Shown piece after piece: positions 1 through 7,514 of a stretch of DNA of 37,109 nucleotides. The DNA comes from RGIG5612 sp045616165. Lineage in GTDB: Bacteria > Bacillota > Clostridia > Lachnospirales > Lachnospiraceae. The stretch spans positions 1 through 37,109 of the forward strand of contig JAZLGF010000022.1 of assembly GCA_045616165.1 (NCBI GenBank), read 5' to 3'. The notes beneath the pieces are model-generated. The model was not told the DNA's origin and did not search any database. It was given only the letters and a program-made list of their open reading frames with translations. A program made the translations under genes and the position numbers. How positions within the stretch are numbered: the first letter of the stretch is position 1; every line of letters starts with the position of its first letter.

Positions 1-244
1 TCCACAGTGTTTTTGAAAAATTCCCAATATAGATAGACTACTCTCATATGTTGGGAAAATAATTATTACTCTTCTCAAAAAATTCCCAATATAGTTATCC
101 TTCTTTCATATGTTTGGAAAAAATATACTGAAAATCCGAAAAGCTTCCCAATATAGAGACTCTAATCTCTTATATTTGGAAAAACTATACTCTAAGTCTG
201 AAAAGCTTCCCAATATAGAGGCACTAATTTTGTATAATTGGAAA
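1..244. repeat. 62-bp tandem array, left window end
   Basis: Four units start at 21, 83, 145 and 207, a period of exactly 62 bp, and bases 1-20 look like the tail of a preceding unit. Each unit opens with the invariant 12-mer TTCCCAATATAG. After about 13 variable bases comes an imperfect inverted copy of the form (C)ATATGTTGGGAA, so each unit can fold into a hairpin of about 37 nt. The 5' arm is invariant while the 3' arm drifts (GTTGGGAA, GTTTGGAA, ATTTGGAA, AATTGGAA). Units 2 to 4 are preceded by a purine-rich AAAA tract. The last unit decays into GC-rich sequence. The small open frame across it (110-310) follows the repeat and is not a credible gene. Function unknown; 62 bp is close to six helical turns. 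Confidence 0.9.
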
Positions 245-281
245 GTAAAAGAACTGAGGCAGCGGGCGGACATAAGTGTAC

Positions 282-362
282 TGGCGGATGAGATTAGCTG
301 CCGTAAGTAGCGAAGCCACGGCGCGAGCTCCTTCTTAAGCTCAAGCGCCGCAAGCTTCGCGT
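282..362 (+). repeat. GC-rich border hairpin, left copy
   Basis: This GC-rich block follows the 62-bp array. Bases 310-316 (GCGAAGC) pair with 354-360 (GCTTCGC), and inside them 320-329 can pair with 338-349, giving a strong cruciform or hairpin. Bases 282-316 match the reverse complement of 36936-36970 at 31 of 35 positions, and the hairpin that follows has the same architecture in both places. It is therefore one half of an inverted pair bordering the array. Confidence 0.8.
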
Positions 363-370
363 TTCATAAT

Positions 371-410
371 TCATGCTCTGTAGCAACATTCTTTGTGGAG
401 CATGATTTTT
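371..410 (+). terminator. Terminator-like hairpin after the left array
   Basis: TCATGCTC at 371-378 is the exact reverse complement of GAGCATGA at 398-405, and TTTTT follows at 406-410. The shape is that of a plus-strand intrinsic terminator with an 8-bp stem and a 19-nt loop. No plus-strand gene precedes it, so if it is real it would end a transcript running through the 62-bp array. The copy at the right end of the window lacks it. Confidence 0.4.
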
Positions 411-413
411 AGA

Positions 414-490
414 GCGCAAGCGGAGCTGCCTTGCTCGTTATCGGCGAGTTGGACCCCGAGCCAGGAACGAGTTCATGCGGGATGCGAACG
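414..490 (+). repeat. GC-rich dispersed element, left copy
   Basis: The element starts with GCGGAGC and contains a 39-nt core (433-471) that matches the reverse complement of 13244-13282 at 38 of 39 positions. Its first part (416-448) matches the reverse complement of 36835-36867 at 28 of 33 positions. The core can fold through GCTCGTT (433-439) and AACGAG (466-471). It stands out sharply from the AT-rich surroundings. No coding capacity was seen. Confidence 0.8.
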
Positions 491-519
491 TTATAAAAGT
501 CCTAGCAATCCGCGAGCAT

Positions 520-553
520 AAAAAAGCCACTACAAACGTAGCGGCTCTTGTAA
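520..553 (-). terminator. Terminator of the HepT/MntA pair
   Basis: On the minus strand, GCCGCTAC-gttt-GTAGTGGC (one G-U pair) is followed by a run of six T. It lies just past the HepT stop at 570. Bases 520-541 are identical to 1250-1271 at the other end of the toxin-antitoxin pair, where the same stem terminates gcvH. Confidence 0.85.
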
Positions 554-569
554 CATATTATTTCTGTTT

Positions 570-908
570 TTATTTATTTTCACAAAATTCTCTGAGTTTT
601 GGAATATCATTTTGAATAACATCCCATGTAATAGTATTATCAACTGTTCCATAACGATGTGCGACTATATTCCTCATTTGCTTAATCTGTTTCCATGGAA
701 TTTGACTATTAGTAGTTTTATACTCTTCTGATAATAATCCAACTAGCTCACCTATTTGCAAAATACATAGTGAAATCGCATTTTGATAAATTCTATTGTT
801 ATCAAAGATTTCAAAATCGTCACCAAAATGTTTTACTGTCATATCAATTTGTTGGCAATAATCATATATATGATTAATAATATTCTGATTTTTATCAAAT
901 ACATTCAT
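570..908 (-). CDS. hepT: HepT-like HEPN ribonuclease toxin (DUF86)
   Basis: A 112-aa all-helical protein of the DUF86/HepT family. In characterised MntA/HepT systems the toxin is a HEPN-fold RNase that the partner nucleotidyltransferase silences by AMPylating a tyrosine. The diagnostic RX4HXY motif is seen: R79, H84 and Y86 in RNIVAHRY. Arg and His are the catalytic pair and Tyr is the expected AMPylation site. The start lies 14 bases inside the end of the antitoxin frame, so the pair is translationally coupled with the antitoxin first. Length is normal for the family. Target RNA and trigger cannot be read from sequence. Confidence 0.88.
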   Translation of the reverse strand: MNVFDKNQNIINHIYDYCQQIDMTVKHFGDDFEIFDNNRIYQNAISLCILQIGELVGLLSEEYKTTNSQIPWKQIKQMRNIVAHRYGTVDNTITWDVIQNDIPKLREFCENK

Positions 909-1185
909 ATATCAAAACCTCATCTTTTTTTACTGCACTAATGAAATCAGGATTGGCTCCACGCATAGAAATTAAATCTACATGTTTTCCTAAAGCTTCC
1001 TCTAAATCACATAGCAAAGCAGCAAACTCCAATCCTTTGATTGAACCTTTATCAATAAGAAGATCAATATCACTTTCTTCCGTCATATCGCCTCTAGCAT
1101 ATGAGCCAAATAATGATATCCGATTTGCACCATATTCTTTTCCTAGTTCAGAAACTGTGTTTCTAATCATTTCTATAGTTGGCAT
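895..1185 (-). CDS. mntA: MntA-like nucleotidyltransferase antitoxin
   Basis: A 96-aa minimal nucleotidyltransferase. The signature GS-x10-DxD is intact, with G27-S28 in LFGSYARG and D39/D41 in SDID. It should therefore bind Mg-ATP and transfer AMP, as the MntA antitoxins do to the HepT tyrosine. AGGAG lies about 7 bases before the ATG. It is first in a two-gene operon and overlaps hepT by 14 bp. A consensus-like promoter lies just upstream (1207-1235). Family assignment is firm; the antitoxin role is inferred from the pairing and order. Confidence 0.88.
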   Translation of the reverse strand: MPTIEMIRNTVSELGKEYGANRISLFGSYARGDMTEESDIDLLIDKGSIKGLEFAALLCDLEEALGKHVDLISMRGANPDFISAVKKDEVLIYECI

Positions 1186-1206
1186 ATTTTTCTCCTATCA
1201 ATAATT

Positions 1207-1235
1207 ATTTTAACATTGAAAAAAAGACTATTCAA
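1207..1235 (-). promoter_or_regulatory. Promoter of mntA-hepT
   Basis: On the minus strand, TTGAAT (1230-1235) and TAAAAT (1207-1212) are separated by 17 bases. They lie about 20 bp upstream of the antitoxin start and downstream of the gcvH terminator, so the pair has its own transcription unit. Confidence 0.6.
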
Positions 1236-1249
1236 TTAAATTATGCATT

Positions 1250-1278
1250 AAAAAAGCCACTACAAACGTAGTGGCCCT
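1250..1278 (-). terminator. Terminator of metVF-lpd-gcvH
   Basis: A perfect 8-bp stem GCCACTAC / GTAGTGGC with loop GTTT on the minus strand is followed by TTTTTT. It lies 22 bp past the gcvH stop. Bases 1250-1271 are repeated exactly at 520-541. Confidence 0.9.
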
Positions 1279-1299
1279 TTGATATTTATTAGGTTTTAA

Positions 1300-1674
1300 T
1301 TATTCTAATCCAGCTTCGTATTCAGCTGCGCTAAGAAGTGCGTTAACTTCTTCAGGATTTGAAAGTTTAACTTCAAGAATCCATGCAGCGTAAGGATCTT
1401 CGTTAACTAATTCAGGTGAATCATCAAGGTCCTCGTTGATTGCTACGATTTCTCCACTTACTGGTGAAGGAACTTCTGATGTTGTTTTTGAAGATTCAAC
1501 TTCTGTGAAAATATCACCAGCTGTAAGTTCTTCGCCAACTTCTTTAAGGTCAACATAAAGAACATCGCCTAATTGATCTTGTGCATAATCAGTAATACCG
1601 ATTTTAGCAACGTCGCCATCAACGTCTACCCATGCATGGTCAGTTGTGTACTTAAGTTCTGAAGGATAATTCAT
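1300..1674 (-). CDS. gcvH: Glycine cleavage H protein
   Basis: A 124-aa lipoyl carrier. The N-terminus reads HAWVDVDGDVAKIGITDYAQ, and the lipoylation site ESSKTTSEVPSPVSG places the modified lysine at K63, as usual in GcvH. I start it at the ATG at 1674, which follows AAAGGAGA closely; the frame extends 12 codons upstream without a better site. In the glycine cleavage system H shuttles the aminomethyl group and electrons between P, T and L proteins. Here L (lpd) is 72 bp upstream, but GcvP and GcvT are absent from the window and the other partners are MetF and MetV. The last gene of its operon, with a terminator 22 bp after. Confidence 0.93.
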   Translation of the reverse strand: MNYPSELKYTTDHAWVDVDGDVAKIGITDYAQDQLGDVLYVDLKEVGEELTAGDIFTEVESSKTTSEVPSPVSGEIVAINEDLDDSPELVNEDPYAAWILEVKLSNPEEVNALLSAAEYEAGLE

Positions 1675-1746
1675 TTTTCTATCTCCTTTTAATAATTTTA
1701 TCAAATTCAATTTATAACAATATCAAATTTTTTGCAAGGCTAATTT

Positions 1747-3138
1747 TCAGCCTTTGTTAACGCTTAATCCATGAACATCATGTAAAGCTTCTTTTATAGC
1801 TTCGCACATTGAAGGATGTGGGAAAATGCTCTCTAAAACCTGTTCACTTGTAAGTTTTAATTGGATAGCTGTTGTAAGAACCTGAAGCATATCTGATGCG
1901 CCGCTACCAACGATTTCAGCACCGATTAAAACATCGTTTGCATCAACGATAACTTTAACAAATCCTGTAAGATGGCCACTTGCCTGAGCTTTTCCAAGAC
2001 CTTTGAAATCAAACGTTCCAATCTTGTAGTCTTTATCAAGTTCTTTGCCTTCATTTTGAAGTTGCCATTCTAAGATACCTACAGAAGCAAGTTGTGGATT
2101 TGTAAATACACATCCTGGAACTGCATGGTAAGTCATCTCTTTTTTAGCACCCATGATATTATCAACAGCAACCATTCCTTCGAAAGAAGCAACGTGTGCA
2201 AGCTGAGCACTTGGTAAGATATCGCCGATAGCATAAATATTTTCAGCTGTTGTCTGAAGATATTCATTAACTTTAACTCTTCCTCTTTCACCAAGTTCAA
2301 CGCCTGCTTCTTCAAGACCAACACCTGTTGTGAAAGGAGCACGTCCGATAGCAACTAAGCAATAATCTGCGCTTAATTCCTTACCTGATGCAAGTTTTAC
2401 TTCTACATGATCTTCAAATGGATTAACCTCAGCAATTCCGTCGCCAGCTAAAACTTTAAGTTTTTCTTTCTTGAACTGACGAGTAATTTGTTTGCTTACG
2501 TCTTCATCCATTGTAGCCATAATACGTGGAAGAGCTTCGACGATTGTAACTTCTGTTCCCATCTTATTTAAGAATTGTCCGATTTCGCAACCGATAACAC
2601 CACCGCCTACTAAAACAAGACTCTTTGGTGCTTCTTCGAAATCAAGAATTTCATCAGAAGTGATAACTCTTTTTCTATCAACATTAAACATTGGCGGACA
2701 TGTTGGAACTGAGCCTGTAGCAAGGATAATATAATCCGTTTCAACTACTTCTACTCCACCTTCGTTTAATGTTACTTCTACGTGATGAGCGTCTGTCATC
2801 TTTCCAAATCCGTTTAGGATAGTAACATTGTTTTGTTTGCAAAGGAATTTAATACCTTTTACAAGACTTTCCATAACTTTATTTTTGCGTTCTACGATAG
2901 CTTTGTAATCATTAGTTACTTCTTCGCCAACGCCTAAAATACCAAAGTTTTTAGCGCTCTCAACAGCTTCAAGAGCATCATAAGATGCAAGGAAAGCTTT
3001 TGTAGGAATACATCCTCTATTTAAGCATGTTCCGCCAACCTCTTGTTTTTCAACTAAAACAACTTCAGCACCTTTTTTTGCTGCGTAGATAGCTGCTTCG
3101 TATCCGCCTGGGCCACCGCCGATAACTGTTATTTTCAT
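1747..3138 (-). CDS. lpdA: Dihydrolipoyl dehydrogenase (L protein)
   Basis: A 463-aa FAD/NAD disulfide oxidoreductase. It has an N-terminal FAD-binding VIGGGPGGYEAA, the redox pair C38/C43 in CLNRGCIPTK, a second dinucleotide fold (LVLVGGGVIGCEIGQF) and the C-terminal His-Glu dyad in HPSMCE (H441, E446). It reoxidises a dihydrolipoyl group with NAD+, or runs in reverse. There is no fused lipoyl domain, so its lipoyl partner is probably the GcvH encoded next. The start overlaps the metF stop by 4 bp (ATGA), so it is coupled to the methylene-THF reductase genes and not to pyruvate dehydrogenase genes. Confidence 0.93.
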   Translation of the reverse strand: MKITVIGGGPGGYEAAIYAAKKGAEVVLVEKQEVGGTCLNRGCIPTKAFLASYDALEAVESAKNFGILGVGEEVTNDYKAIVERKNKVMESLVKGIKFLCKQNNVTILNGFGKMTDAHHVEVTLNEGGVEVVETDYIILATGSVPTCPPMFNVDRKRVITSDEILDFEEAPKSLVLVGGGVIGCEIGQFLNKMGTEVTIVEALPRIMATMDEDVSKQITRQFKKEKLKVLAGDGIAEVNPFEDHVEVKLASGKELSADYCLVAIGRAPFTTGVGLEEAGVELGERGRVKVNEYLQTTAENIYAIGDILPSAQLAHVASFEGMVAVDNIMGAKKEMTYHAVPGCVFTNPQLASVGILEWQLQNEGKELDKDYKIGTFDFKGLGKAQASGHLTGFVKVIVDANDVLIGAEIVGSGASDMLQVLTTAIQLKLTSEQVLESIFPHPSMCEAIKEALHDVHGLSVNKG

Positions 3139-4076
3139 ACTAATTCCTCCGGAGCAATTTTAATTCCTGACATATCAAGGATTGGTCCAACGTTTTCTTC
3201 TGCACCGATACTCATGATATGAACGCCTGAGCAAAGTTTTTCTTCTTTTATCTTTGCAATCATTTCAGCAGCCATTTCCATACCAACTTTTGTTGGAAGA
3301 CCTTTGATACCTTTTTCTTTACCTTCAGCTGCTGCCTGAGAAAGTTTTTCAAGCTGCCAATCTGGAACTTCAATTCCTGGAACTGCGCTGTTCATGTATT
3401 TAGCCATACCAGCACTCTTAAGAGGAATAATACCTGCCATAATATATACATCAATATTAGCTTTGTTAACTTCGTCAACAAATCTCTTAAGTTGGTCAAT
3501 CTCAAATACACCCTGTGTTTGAACGAATTTAGCGCCAGCTTCAACTTTTTGACGAAGTTTATTAATCTGAAGTACCATTGGATCGTAAACTGGTGTAACA
3601 GCAGCACCTTTATAGAATTTAGGAACTTGTCCTTCTATATCATTTCCACCGCAATCTTTTCCTGTAGCTTCCATATCTGAAAGCATCTGTAAAATACCAA
3701 CTGAATCAAGATCAAATACAGGCTTAGCGTCTTTACAGTCACCAATAGTAGTATGGTCACCTGTAAGAGCAAGTGTTGTATCAATACCGAATGATGCAGC
3801 TGTGAAATATTCAGCCATGATTGCCATACGGTTTCTATCACGACCTGTCATCTGGAGGATAGGTTCAATTCCGTATTGTTTTAATCTAATGCAAAGACCG
3901 ATTGATGAAGCCTTAAGGCATGCACTTTGCATATCTGTTACGTTAACACAATGAATTTTTCCCTGGAGTGAGCTAGCAGCTGCAATCAAAGGAAGGAAGT
4001 TAGATCCCTTAGGTGTAGCCATTTCTGCTGTAACAGCAAATTTTCCGCCTTCAAGTACTTTCTTTAATACGCTCAT
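3135..4076 (-). CDS. metF: 5,10-methylenetetrahydrofolate reductase, MetF subunit
   Basis: A 313-aa FAD-dependent MTHFR-family TIM barrel. It has the early acidic motif TAEMATPKGSN where E. coli MetF has its catalytic Glu, and LTGDHTT in place of the conserved LRGD loop. It reduces methylene-THF to methyl-THF. It overlaps metV by TAATG and lpd by ATGA, so the three are translated together. With MetV it resembles the two-subunit MetVF reductase of acetogens and other clostridia, not the single-subunit NADH enzyme. No RnfC2- or Hdr-type partner is visible; the adjacent redox proteins are Lpd and GcvH. Confidence 0.9.
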   Translation of the reverse strand: MSVLKKVLEGGKFAVTAEMATPKGSNFLPLIAAASSLQGKIHCVNVTDMQSACLKASSIGLCIRLKQYGIEPILQMTGRDRNRMAIMAEYFTAASFGIDTTLALTGDHTTIGDCKDAKPVFDLDSVGILQMLSDMEATGKDCGGNDIEGQVPKFYKGAAVTPVYDPMVLQINKLRQKVEAGAKFVQTQGVFEIDQLKRFVDEVNKANIDVYIMAGIIPLKSAGMAKYMNSAVPGIEVPDWQLEKLSQAAAEGKEKGIKGLPTKVGMEMAAEMIAKIKEEKLCSGVHIMSIGAEENVGPILDMSGIKIAPEELV

Positions 4077-4735
4077 TATTCAGCTACCTCCTTCTTTTCT
4101 TTTAAGTTAATGTGTTTTGGATAAATGCTTGCTGCATAATCTTTTGTCTTTCTTGTTTTTGCAAGAAGATCAAGTTTTCCAAGTTTTTCTAATCTCTTAT
4201 ATATTTCAATCCATGCGCATGGGTTTTCAGGATCAACTTCACATTTTCCATCTTTTTGTCCACCGCAAGGACCATTTACTAAACTTTTAGCACAATGTGT
4301 AATTGGGCAAATACCACCTGTAAGTCCAAGTACACAATCACCACACATACGACATTCTTCATTGAAGATACCAATACGCTCTATCTGGCCTAAGAATTTT
4401 GTATTTGTTGCTGGGTAAACTACTACGTCAGTATTTTCAGCTACTGTCTGTACTCCATTACCACATGCTAAAGAAATAACTGCATCAACCTCTAAATCTT
4501 TAAGAGCTTTCATTTCTTTTTTTACAAGCATCTTTTGGCAAGACTCTTCTGGTAAAAGTTTTGCTACAACTTCAATTCCTTTTTCTTTTAATGCTTCTTC
4601 CATTTGAGCAAGTTCTTCTTCGCCACCAACTTTACAGCTTGTTGCGCAACTTCCGCATCCAACAAGTGCAACTTTTTTTGCATCGCCAAGCATATCGAGA
4701 ACTTCTTCAAAAGGCTTTTTCTCTGAAATAATCAT
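4076..4735 (-). CDS. metV: MetV-type MTHFR C-terminal iron-sulfur subunit
   Basis: A 219-aa cysteine-rich protein of the methylenetetrahydrofolate reductase C-terminal family (MetV). The N-terminal cluster VGCGSCATSCKVGG has C27, C30 and C34. The second half carries ECRMCGDC, GGICPITHC and GPCGG, expected to hold zinc and iron-sulfur centres. In MetVF complexes this subunit passes electrons to MetF. First gene of the operon; AGGAGG lies upstream of the ATG. I infer that it is structural to the reductase and may define which electron donor is used. Confidence 0.88.
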   Translation of the reverse strand: MIISEKKPFEEVLDMLGDAKKVALVGCGSCATSCKVGGEEELAQMEEALKEKGIEVVAKLLPEESCQKMLVKKEMKALKDLEVDAVISLACGNGVQTVAENTDVVVYPATNTKFLGQIERIGIFNEECRMCGDCVLGLTGGICPITHCAKSLVNGPCGGQKDGKCEVDPENPCAWIEIYKRLEKLGKLDLLAKTRKTKDYAASIYPKHINLKEKKEVAE

Positions 4736-4796
4736 GCTGTCAAATTCCTCCTATTTTATATATAAAATAACAATCTTTTTAATTTTATTCAAAAAA

Positions 4797-4830
4797 AATA
4801 CAAAAGACAATGTAACATCTTTTGTATTTT
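4797..4830 (-). terminator. Terminator downstream of the MATE gene
   Basis: AATACAAAAGA at 4797-4807 pairs with TCTTTTGTATT at 4818-4828 across a 10-nt loop. Runs of T follow on the minus strand. It ends the folT-metY-MATE unit before metV and could work in both directions. Confidence 0.75.
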
Positions 4831-4868
4831 ATAATTATTTTACGATTTCGGGTATATTATATACTCTT

Positions 4869-6233
4869 TTATATTTTTATCTTTGATTTCTTCCATTTTC
4901 CAGTCAAATAGAAGATAAAAGCACCTATAGAGGCTGCCAATGGAGCAAAAACATACCCCCATGCTATTCCATTAAATCCCAACTGTGTATACTTGTTAAA
5001 AATAATTACAAGCGGGAATCTTACGATATAAGCAGAAAACAATCCTAAGCAAAACGCAACTGGTGTATATCCTGATCCTGATATAATTCCCAAAAAGCTA
5101 AACAATATACTTTCCAAAATATAACTTATTGTCATAATCTGGAAAAATCTTGCTCCGATTTCCAAAACTGCTCTATCTGTTGTAAATATGCCTAACATGC
5201 CTTCTGGTACAAAATGTGCCACAACCCAAAATAGTCCTGAGAAGAAAATCGAAATAATAAGTGCAATTACCAAACTCTTTTTTATTCTAGAATAATTTTT
5301 TATTGCTATATTTTGTGCAGTAAGTGTAAGCATTGTCGATTGTAATGCCTGGGCAGGCAAAATAGCAAATGAACCAATTTTTGATACTGCGCCAGACGCT
5401 GCACTAGCATCAACGCCATACTGATTTACAAAAGCGCTAATTAAAACATATGAACCAACATTAAGTGCAAATTGAAGCGCTAACGGAAATCCTATTTTTA
5501 AGACAACTTTTGTATGTTTACCGTTTAATTTATATTCTGATATTTTTAAATTAAGTATTCCATGCTTAACGGCAAAAACAAATGCCAAAACAGCCGTAAG
5601 AGCTTCACAAACTACAGTAGCTATTGCTGCGCCAGCAACTCCCATGTTTAGTGGACCAACAAATAAATAATCGAGTCCAATATTAGCTACAATACCAATG
5701 CATATAGCAATTGTAGGTAAAAATGAATCGCCTACAGCTCTAAGAGATGCTGCTAAAGCATTATAGGCAAATAAGAAAATTTCGCCTGCTGCTACCCACA
5801 ACAAATAAGCAACTGCATCATTAAAAGCTTCGCTAGGTGTATCTAGTGCCTTTAACATTGGCTTAGCAAAAATCATAGTTATTGCAACGAGAACAATTGA
5901 TACTATTATCATAAAGGTCATCATGCTTCCTACGATTTTAGGAATTTCATCCTTTTTCTTTGCTCCAAATAATTGGCCGATATAAACATTTCCGCCATTA
6001 CTTAATCCGCCGGCAATAGCTACAAGTACATTAGTAATAAGACCTGCTATATTAACAGCGCTCATTCCCGGAGCACCTAAAAAATGACCTACTATTGCCA
6101 TATCGCACAGTCCGAAAACCGCTTGCAAAATATACGTCAAAACAAGAGGAAGCGCGAAAACAACCATTTTCTTTATAACGCTTCCTTCCGTTAAATCATA
6201 CCTGTTAAATTTTTCTTTTTTTGTTTCTTCCAT
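4869..6233 (-). CDS. MATE family efflux transporter
   Basis: A 454-aa polytopic protein with about 12 hydrophobic segments in two MATE-like halves. It has the typical opening TEGSVIKKMVVFALPLVLTY and GLCDMAIVGHFLG. MATE proteins expel drugs or metabolites by Na+ or H+ antiport in the cytoplasmic membrane. Its ATG lies one base after the metY stop and has no Shine-Dalgarno of its own, so it is translated by coupling with metY, downstream of the THF riboswitch. The substrate cannot be told from sequence; co-expression with folate uptake and sulfhydrylation suggests a metabolite or antifolate-like compound, which is inference only. Confidence 0.9.
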   Translation of the reverse strand: MEETKKEKFNRYDLTEGSVIKKMVVFALPLVLTYILQAVFGLCDMAIVGHFLGAPGMSAVNIAGLITNVLVAIAGGLSNGGNVYIGQLFGAKKKDEIPKIVGSMMTFMIIVSIVLVAITMIFAKPMLKALDTPSEAFNDAVAYLLWVAAGEIFLFAYNALAASLRAVGDSFLPTIAICIGIVANIGLDYLFVGPLNMGVAGAAIATVVCEALTAVLAFVFAVKHGILNLKISEYKLNGKHTKVVLKIGFPLALQFALNVGSYVLISAFVNQYGVDASAASGAVSKIGSFAILPAQALQSTMLTLTAQNIAIKNYSRIKKSLVIALIISIFFSGLFWVVAHFVPEGMLGIFTTDRAVLEIGARFFQIMTISYILESILFSFLGIISGSGYTPVAFCLGLFSAYIVRFPLVIIFNKYTQLGFNGIAWGYVFAPLAASIGAFIFYLTGKWKKSKIKI

Positions 6234-6234
6234 C

Positions 6235-7512
6235 TTAAATTGTTTCTAAAGCTTTTCTTAAATCTTCAATAATATCTTGCGCATTTTCAAGTCCAACAGA
6301 AAATCTAATTAACGATGGGTCTACTCCTGCTGCCTTAAGTTGCTCATCACTCATTTGTCTATGAGTATGACTTGCTGGATGTAAAAGACATGTATGTGAA
6401 TCCGCAACATGGGTTTCAATTGTTGCAACTTTCAAAGCATCCATAAATTTCTGTGCTTTTTCTCTATCAGCTTTAAGTCCAAAGCATAAAACGCCACATG
6501 TACCGTTCGGAAGATACTTTTTAGCAAGCTCGTATTCGCTATCTCCTTCAAGTCCTGGGTATTTAACCCAATCAACTTTTTCATGTTCTTTAAGAAATGC
6601 AGCAACCTTTTTTGCATTTTCACAATGCTGTTTCATTCTAACTGCAAGTGATTCAAGTCCAAGGTTAAGATAAAAAGCATTTTGCGGAGATTGAACAGGT
6701 CCTAAATCTCTCATAAGCTGAGCACTAGCTTTTGTAATATAGGCTGCCTTCCCAAACTTAGTAGCATATGTAATTCCATGATAACTTTCATCAGGAGTAC
6801 AAAGTCCTGGGAATTTATCAGCATATTTCATCCAATCAAAGTTTCCGCTATCTACGATTGCGCCGCCTAAAGTAGCACCATGTCCATCCATATATTTTGT
6901 TGTTGAATGAGTAACGATATCCGCACCCCACTCGAATGGTCTACAGTTAATAGGAGTTGCAAAAGTATTATCGATAATAAGTGGCAGACCGTTATCATGC
7001 GCTAACTTAGCAAACTTTTCAAAATCAAAAACATTTACAGTAGGATTTGTAAGAGTCTCACCAAAAATACATTTTGTATTAGGTCTTATTAGTTTTTGAA
7101 TTTCGTCTGCGCTCATGTTTTGGTCTACGAATGTGCATTCGATTCCCATCTTTTTCATCGTAACGCCAAATAAATTAAACGTTCCACCATATATACTTGA
7201 GCTTGAAATAAAATGATCTCCTGCTTCGCAGATATTAAATACTGCAAAAAAGTTTGCGGCCTGACCTGAACCTGTAAGCATTGCTGCTACTCCACCTTCA
7301 AGTTCGCAAATTTTTGCTGCAACATTATCTACTGTTGGATTATTAATTCTGGAATAAAAATAGCCATCCTCTTCAAGGTCAAAAAGCTTGCCCATAAAAT
7401 CAGAATTATCATACTTAAAAGTTGTACTTTGTATGATTGGCATCTGACGAGGCTGCCCATTTTTAGGTTCATATCCAGCTTGAACACATTTTGTTTCAAT
7501 ACTCTTATTCAT
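6235..7512 (-). CDS. metY: O-acetylhomoserine sulfhydrylase
   Basis: A 425-aa PLP enzyme of the Cys/Met metabolism family. The PLP lysine is K206 in THSTTKYMDGHG, and the substrate and cofactor loop YSRINNPTVDN is near residue 53. At 425 residues it matches O-acetylhomoserine aminocarboxypropyltransferase, longer than cystathionine synthases or lyases. It makes homocysteine from O-acetylhomoserine and sulfide; methyl-THF from MetVF would complete methionine. GAGGA precedes the ATG, which lies 2 bp after the stop of the folate-transporter gene. The gene is thus part of a THF-riboswitch operon. Confidence 0.92.
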   Translation of the reverse strand: MNKSIETKCVQAGYEPKNGQPRQMPIIQSTTFKYDNSDFMGKLFDLEEDGYFYSRINNPTVDNVAAKICELEGGVAAMLTGSGQAANFFAVFNICEAGDHFISSSSIYGGTFNLFGVTMKKMGIECTFVDQNMSADEIQKLIRPNTKCIFGETLTNPTVNVFDFEKFAKLAHDNGLPLIIDNTFATPINCRPFEWGADIVTHSTTKYMDGHGATLGGAIVDSGNFDWMKYADKFPGLCTPDESYHGITYATKFGKAAYITKASAQLMRDLGPVQSPQNAFYLNLGLESLAVRMKQHCENAKKVAAFLKEHEKVDWVKYPGLEGDSEYELAKKYLPNGTCGVLCFGLKADREKAQKFMDALKVATIETHVADSHTCLLHPASHTHRQMSDEQLKAAGVDPSLIRFSVGLENAQDIIEDLRKALETI

Positions 7513-7514
7513 GT

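Noticed and set aside
1..244. CRISPR array
   Set aside because: The conserved part is only about 12-20 bp, the intervening sequence is partly related between units (inverted arm), there are no cas genes, and terminal units decay gradually.
110..310. 66-aa plus-strand open frame in the left array
   Set aside because: It follows the 62-bp repeats, has repeat-derived residues (two ASQYRD/LPNIEA-like copies) and no ribosome site.
1..490. Integron attC sites
   Set aside because: The hairpins lack the GTTRRRY/RYYYAAC core sites and no integrase is present.
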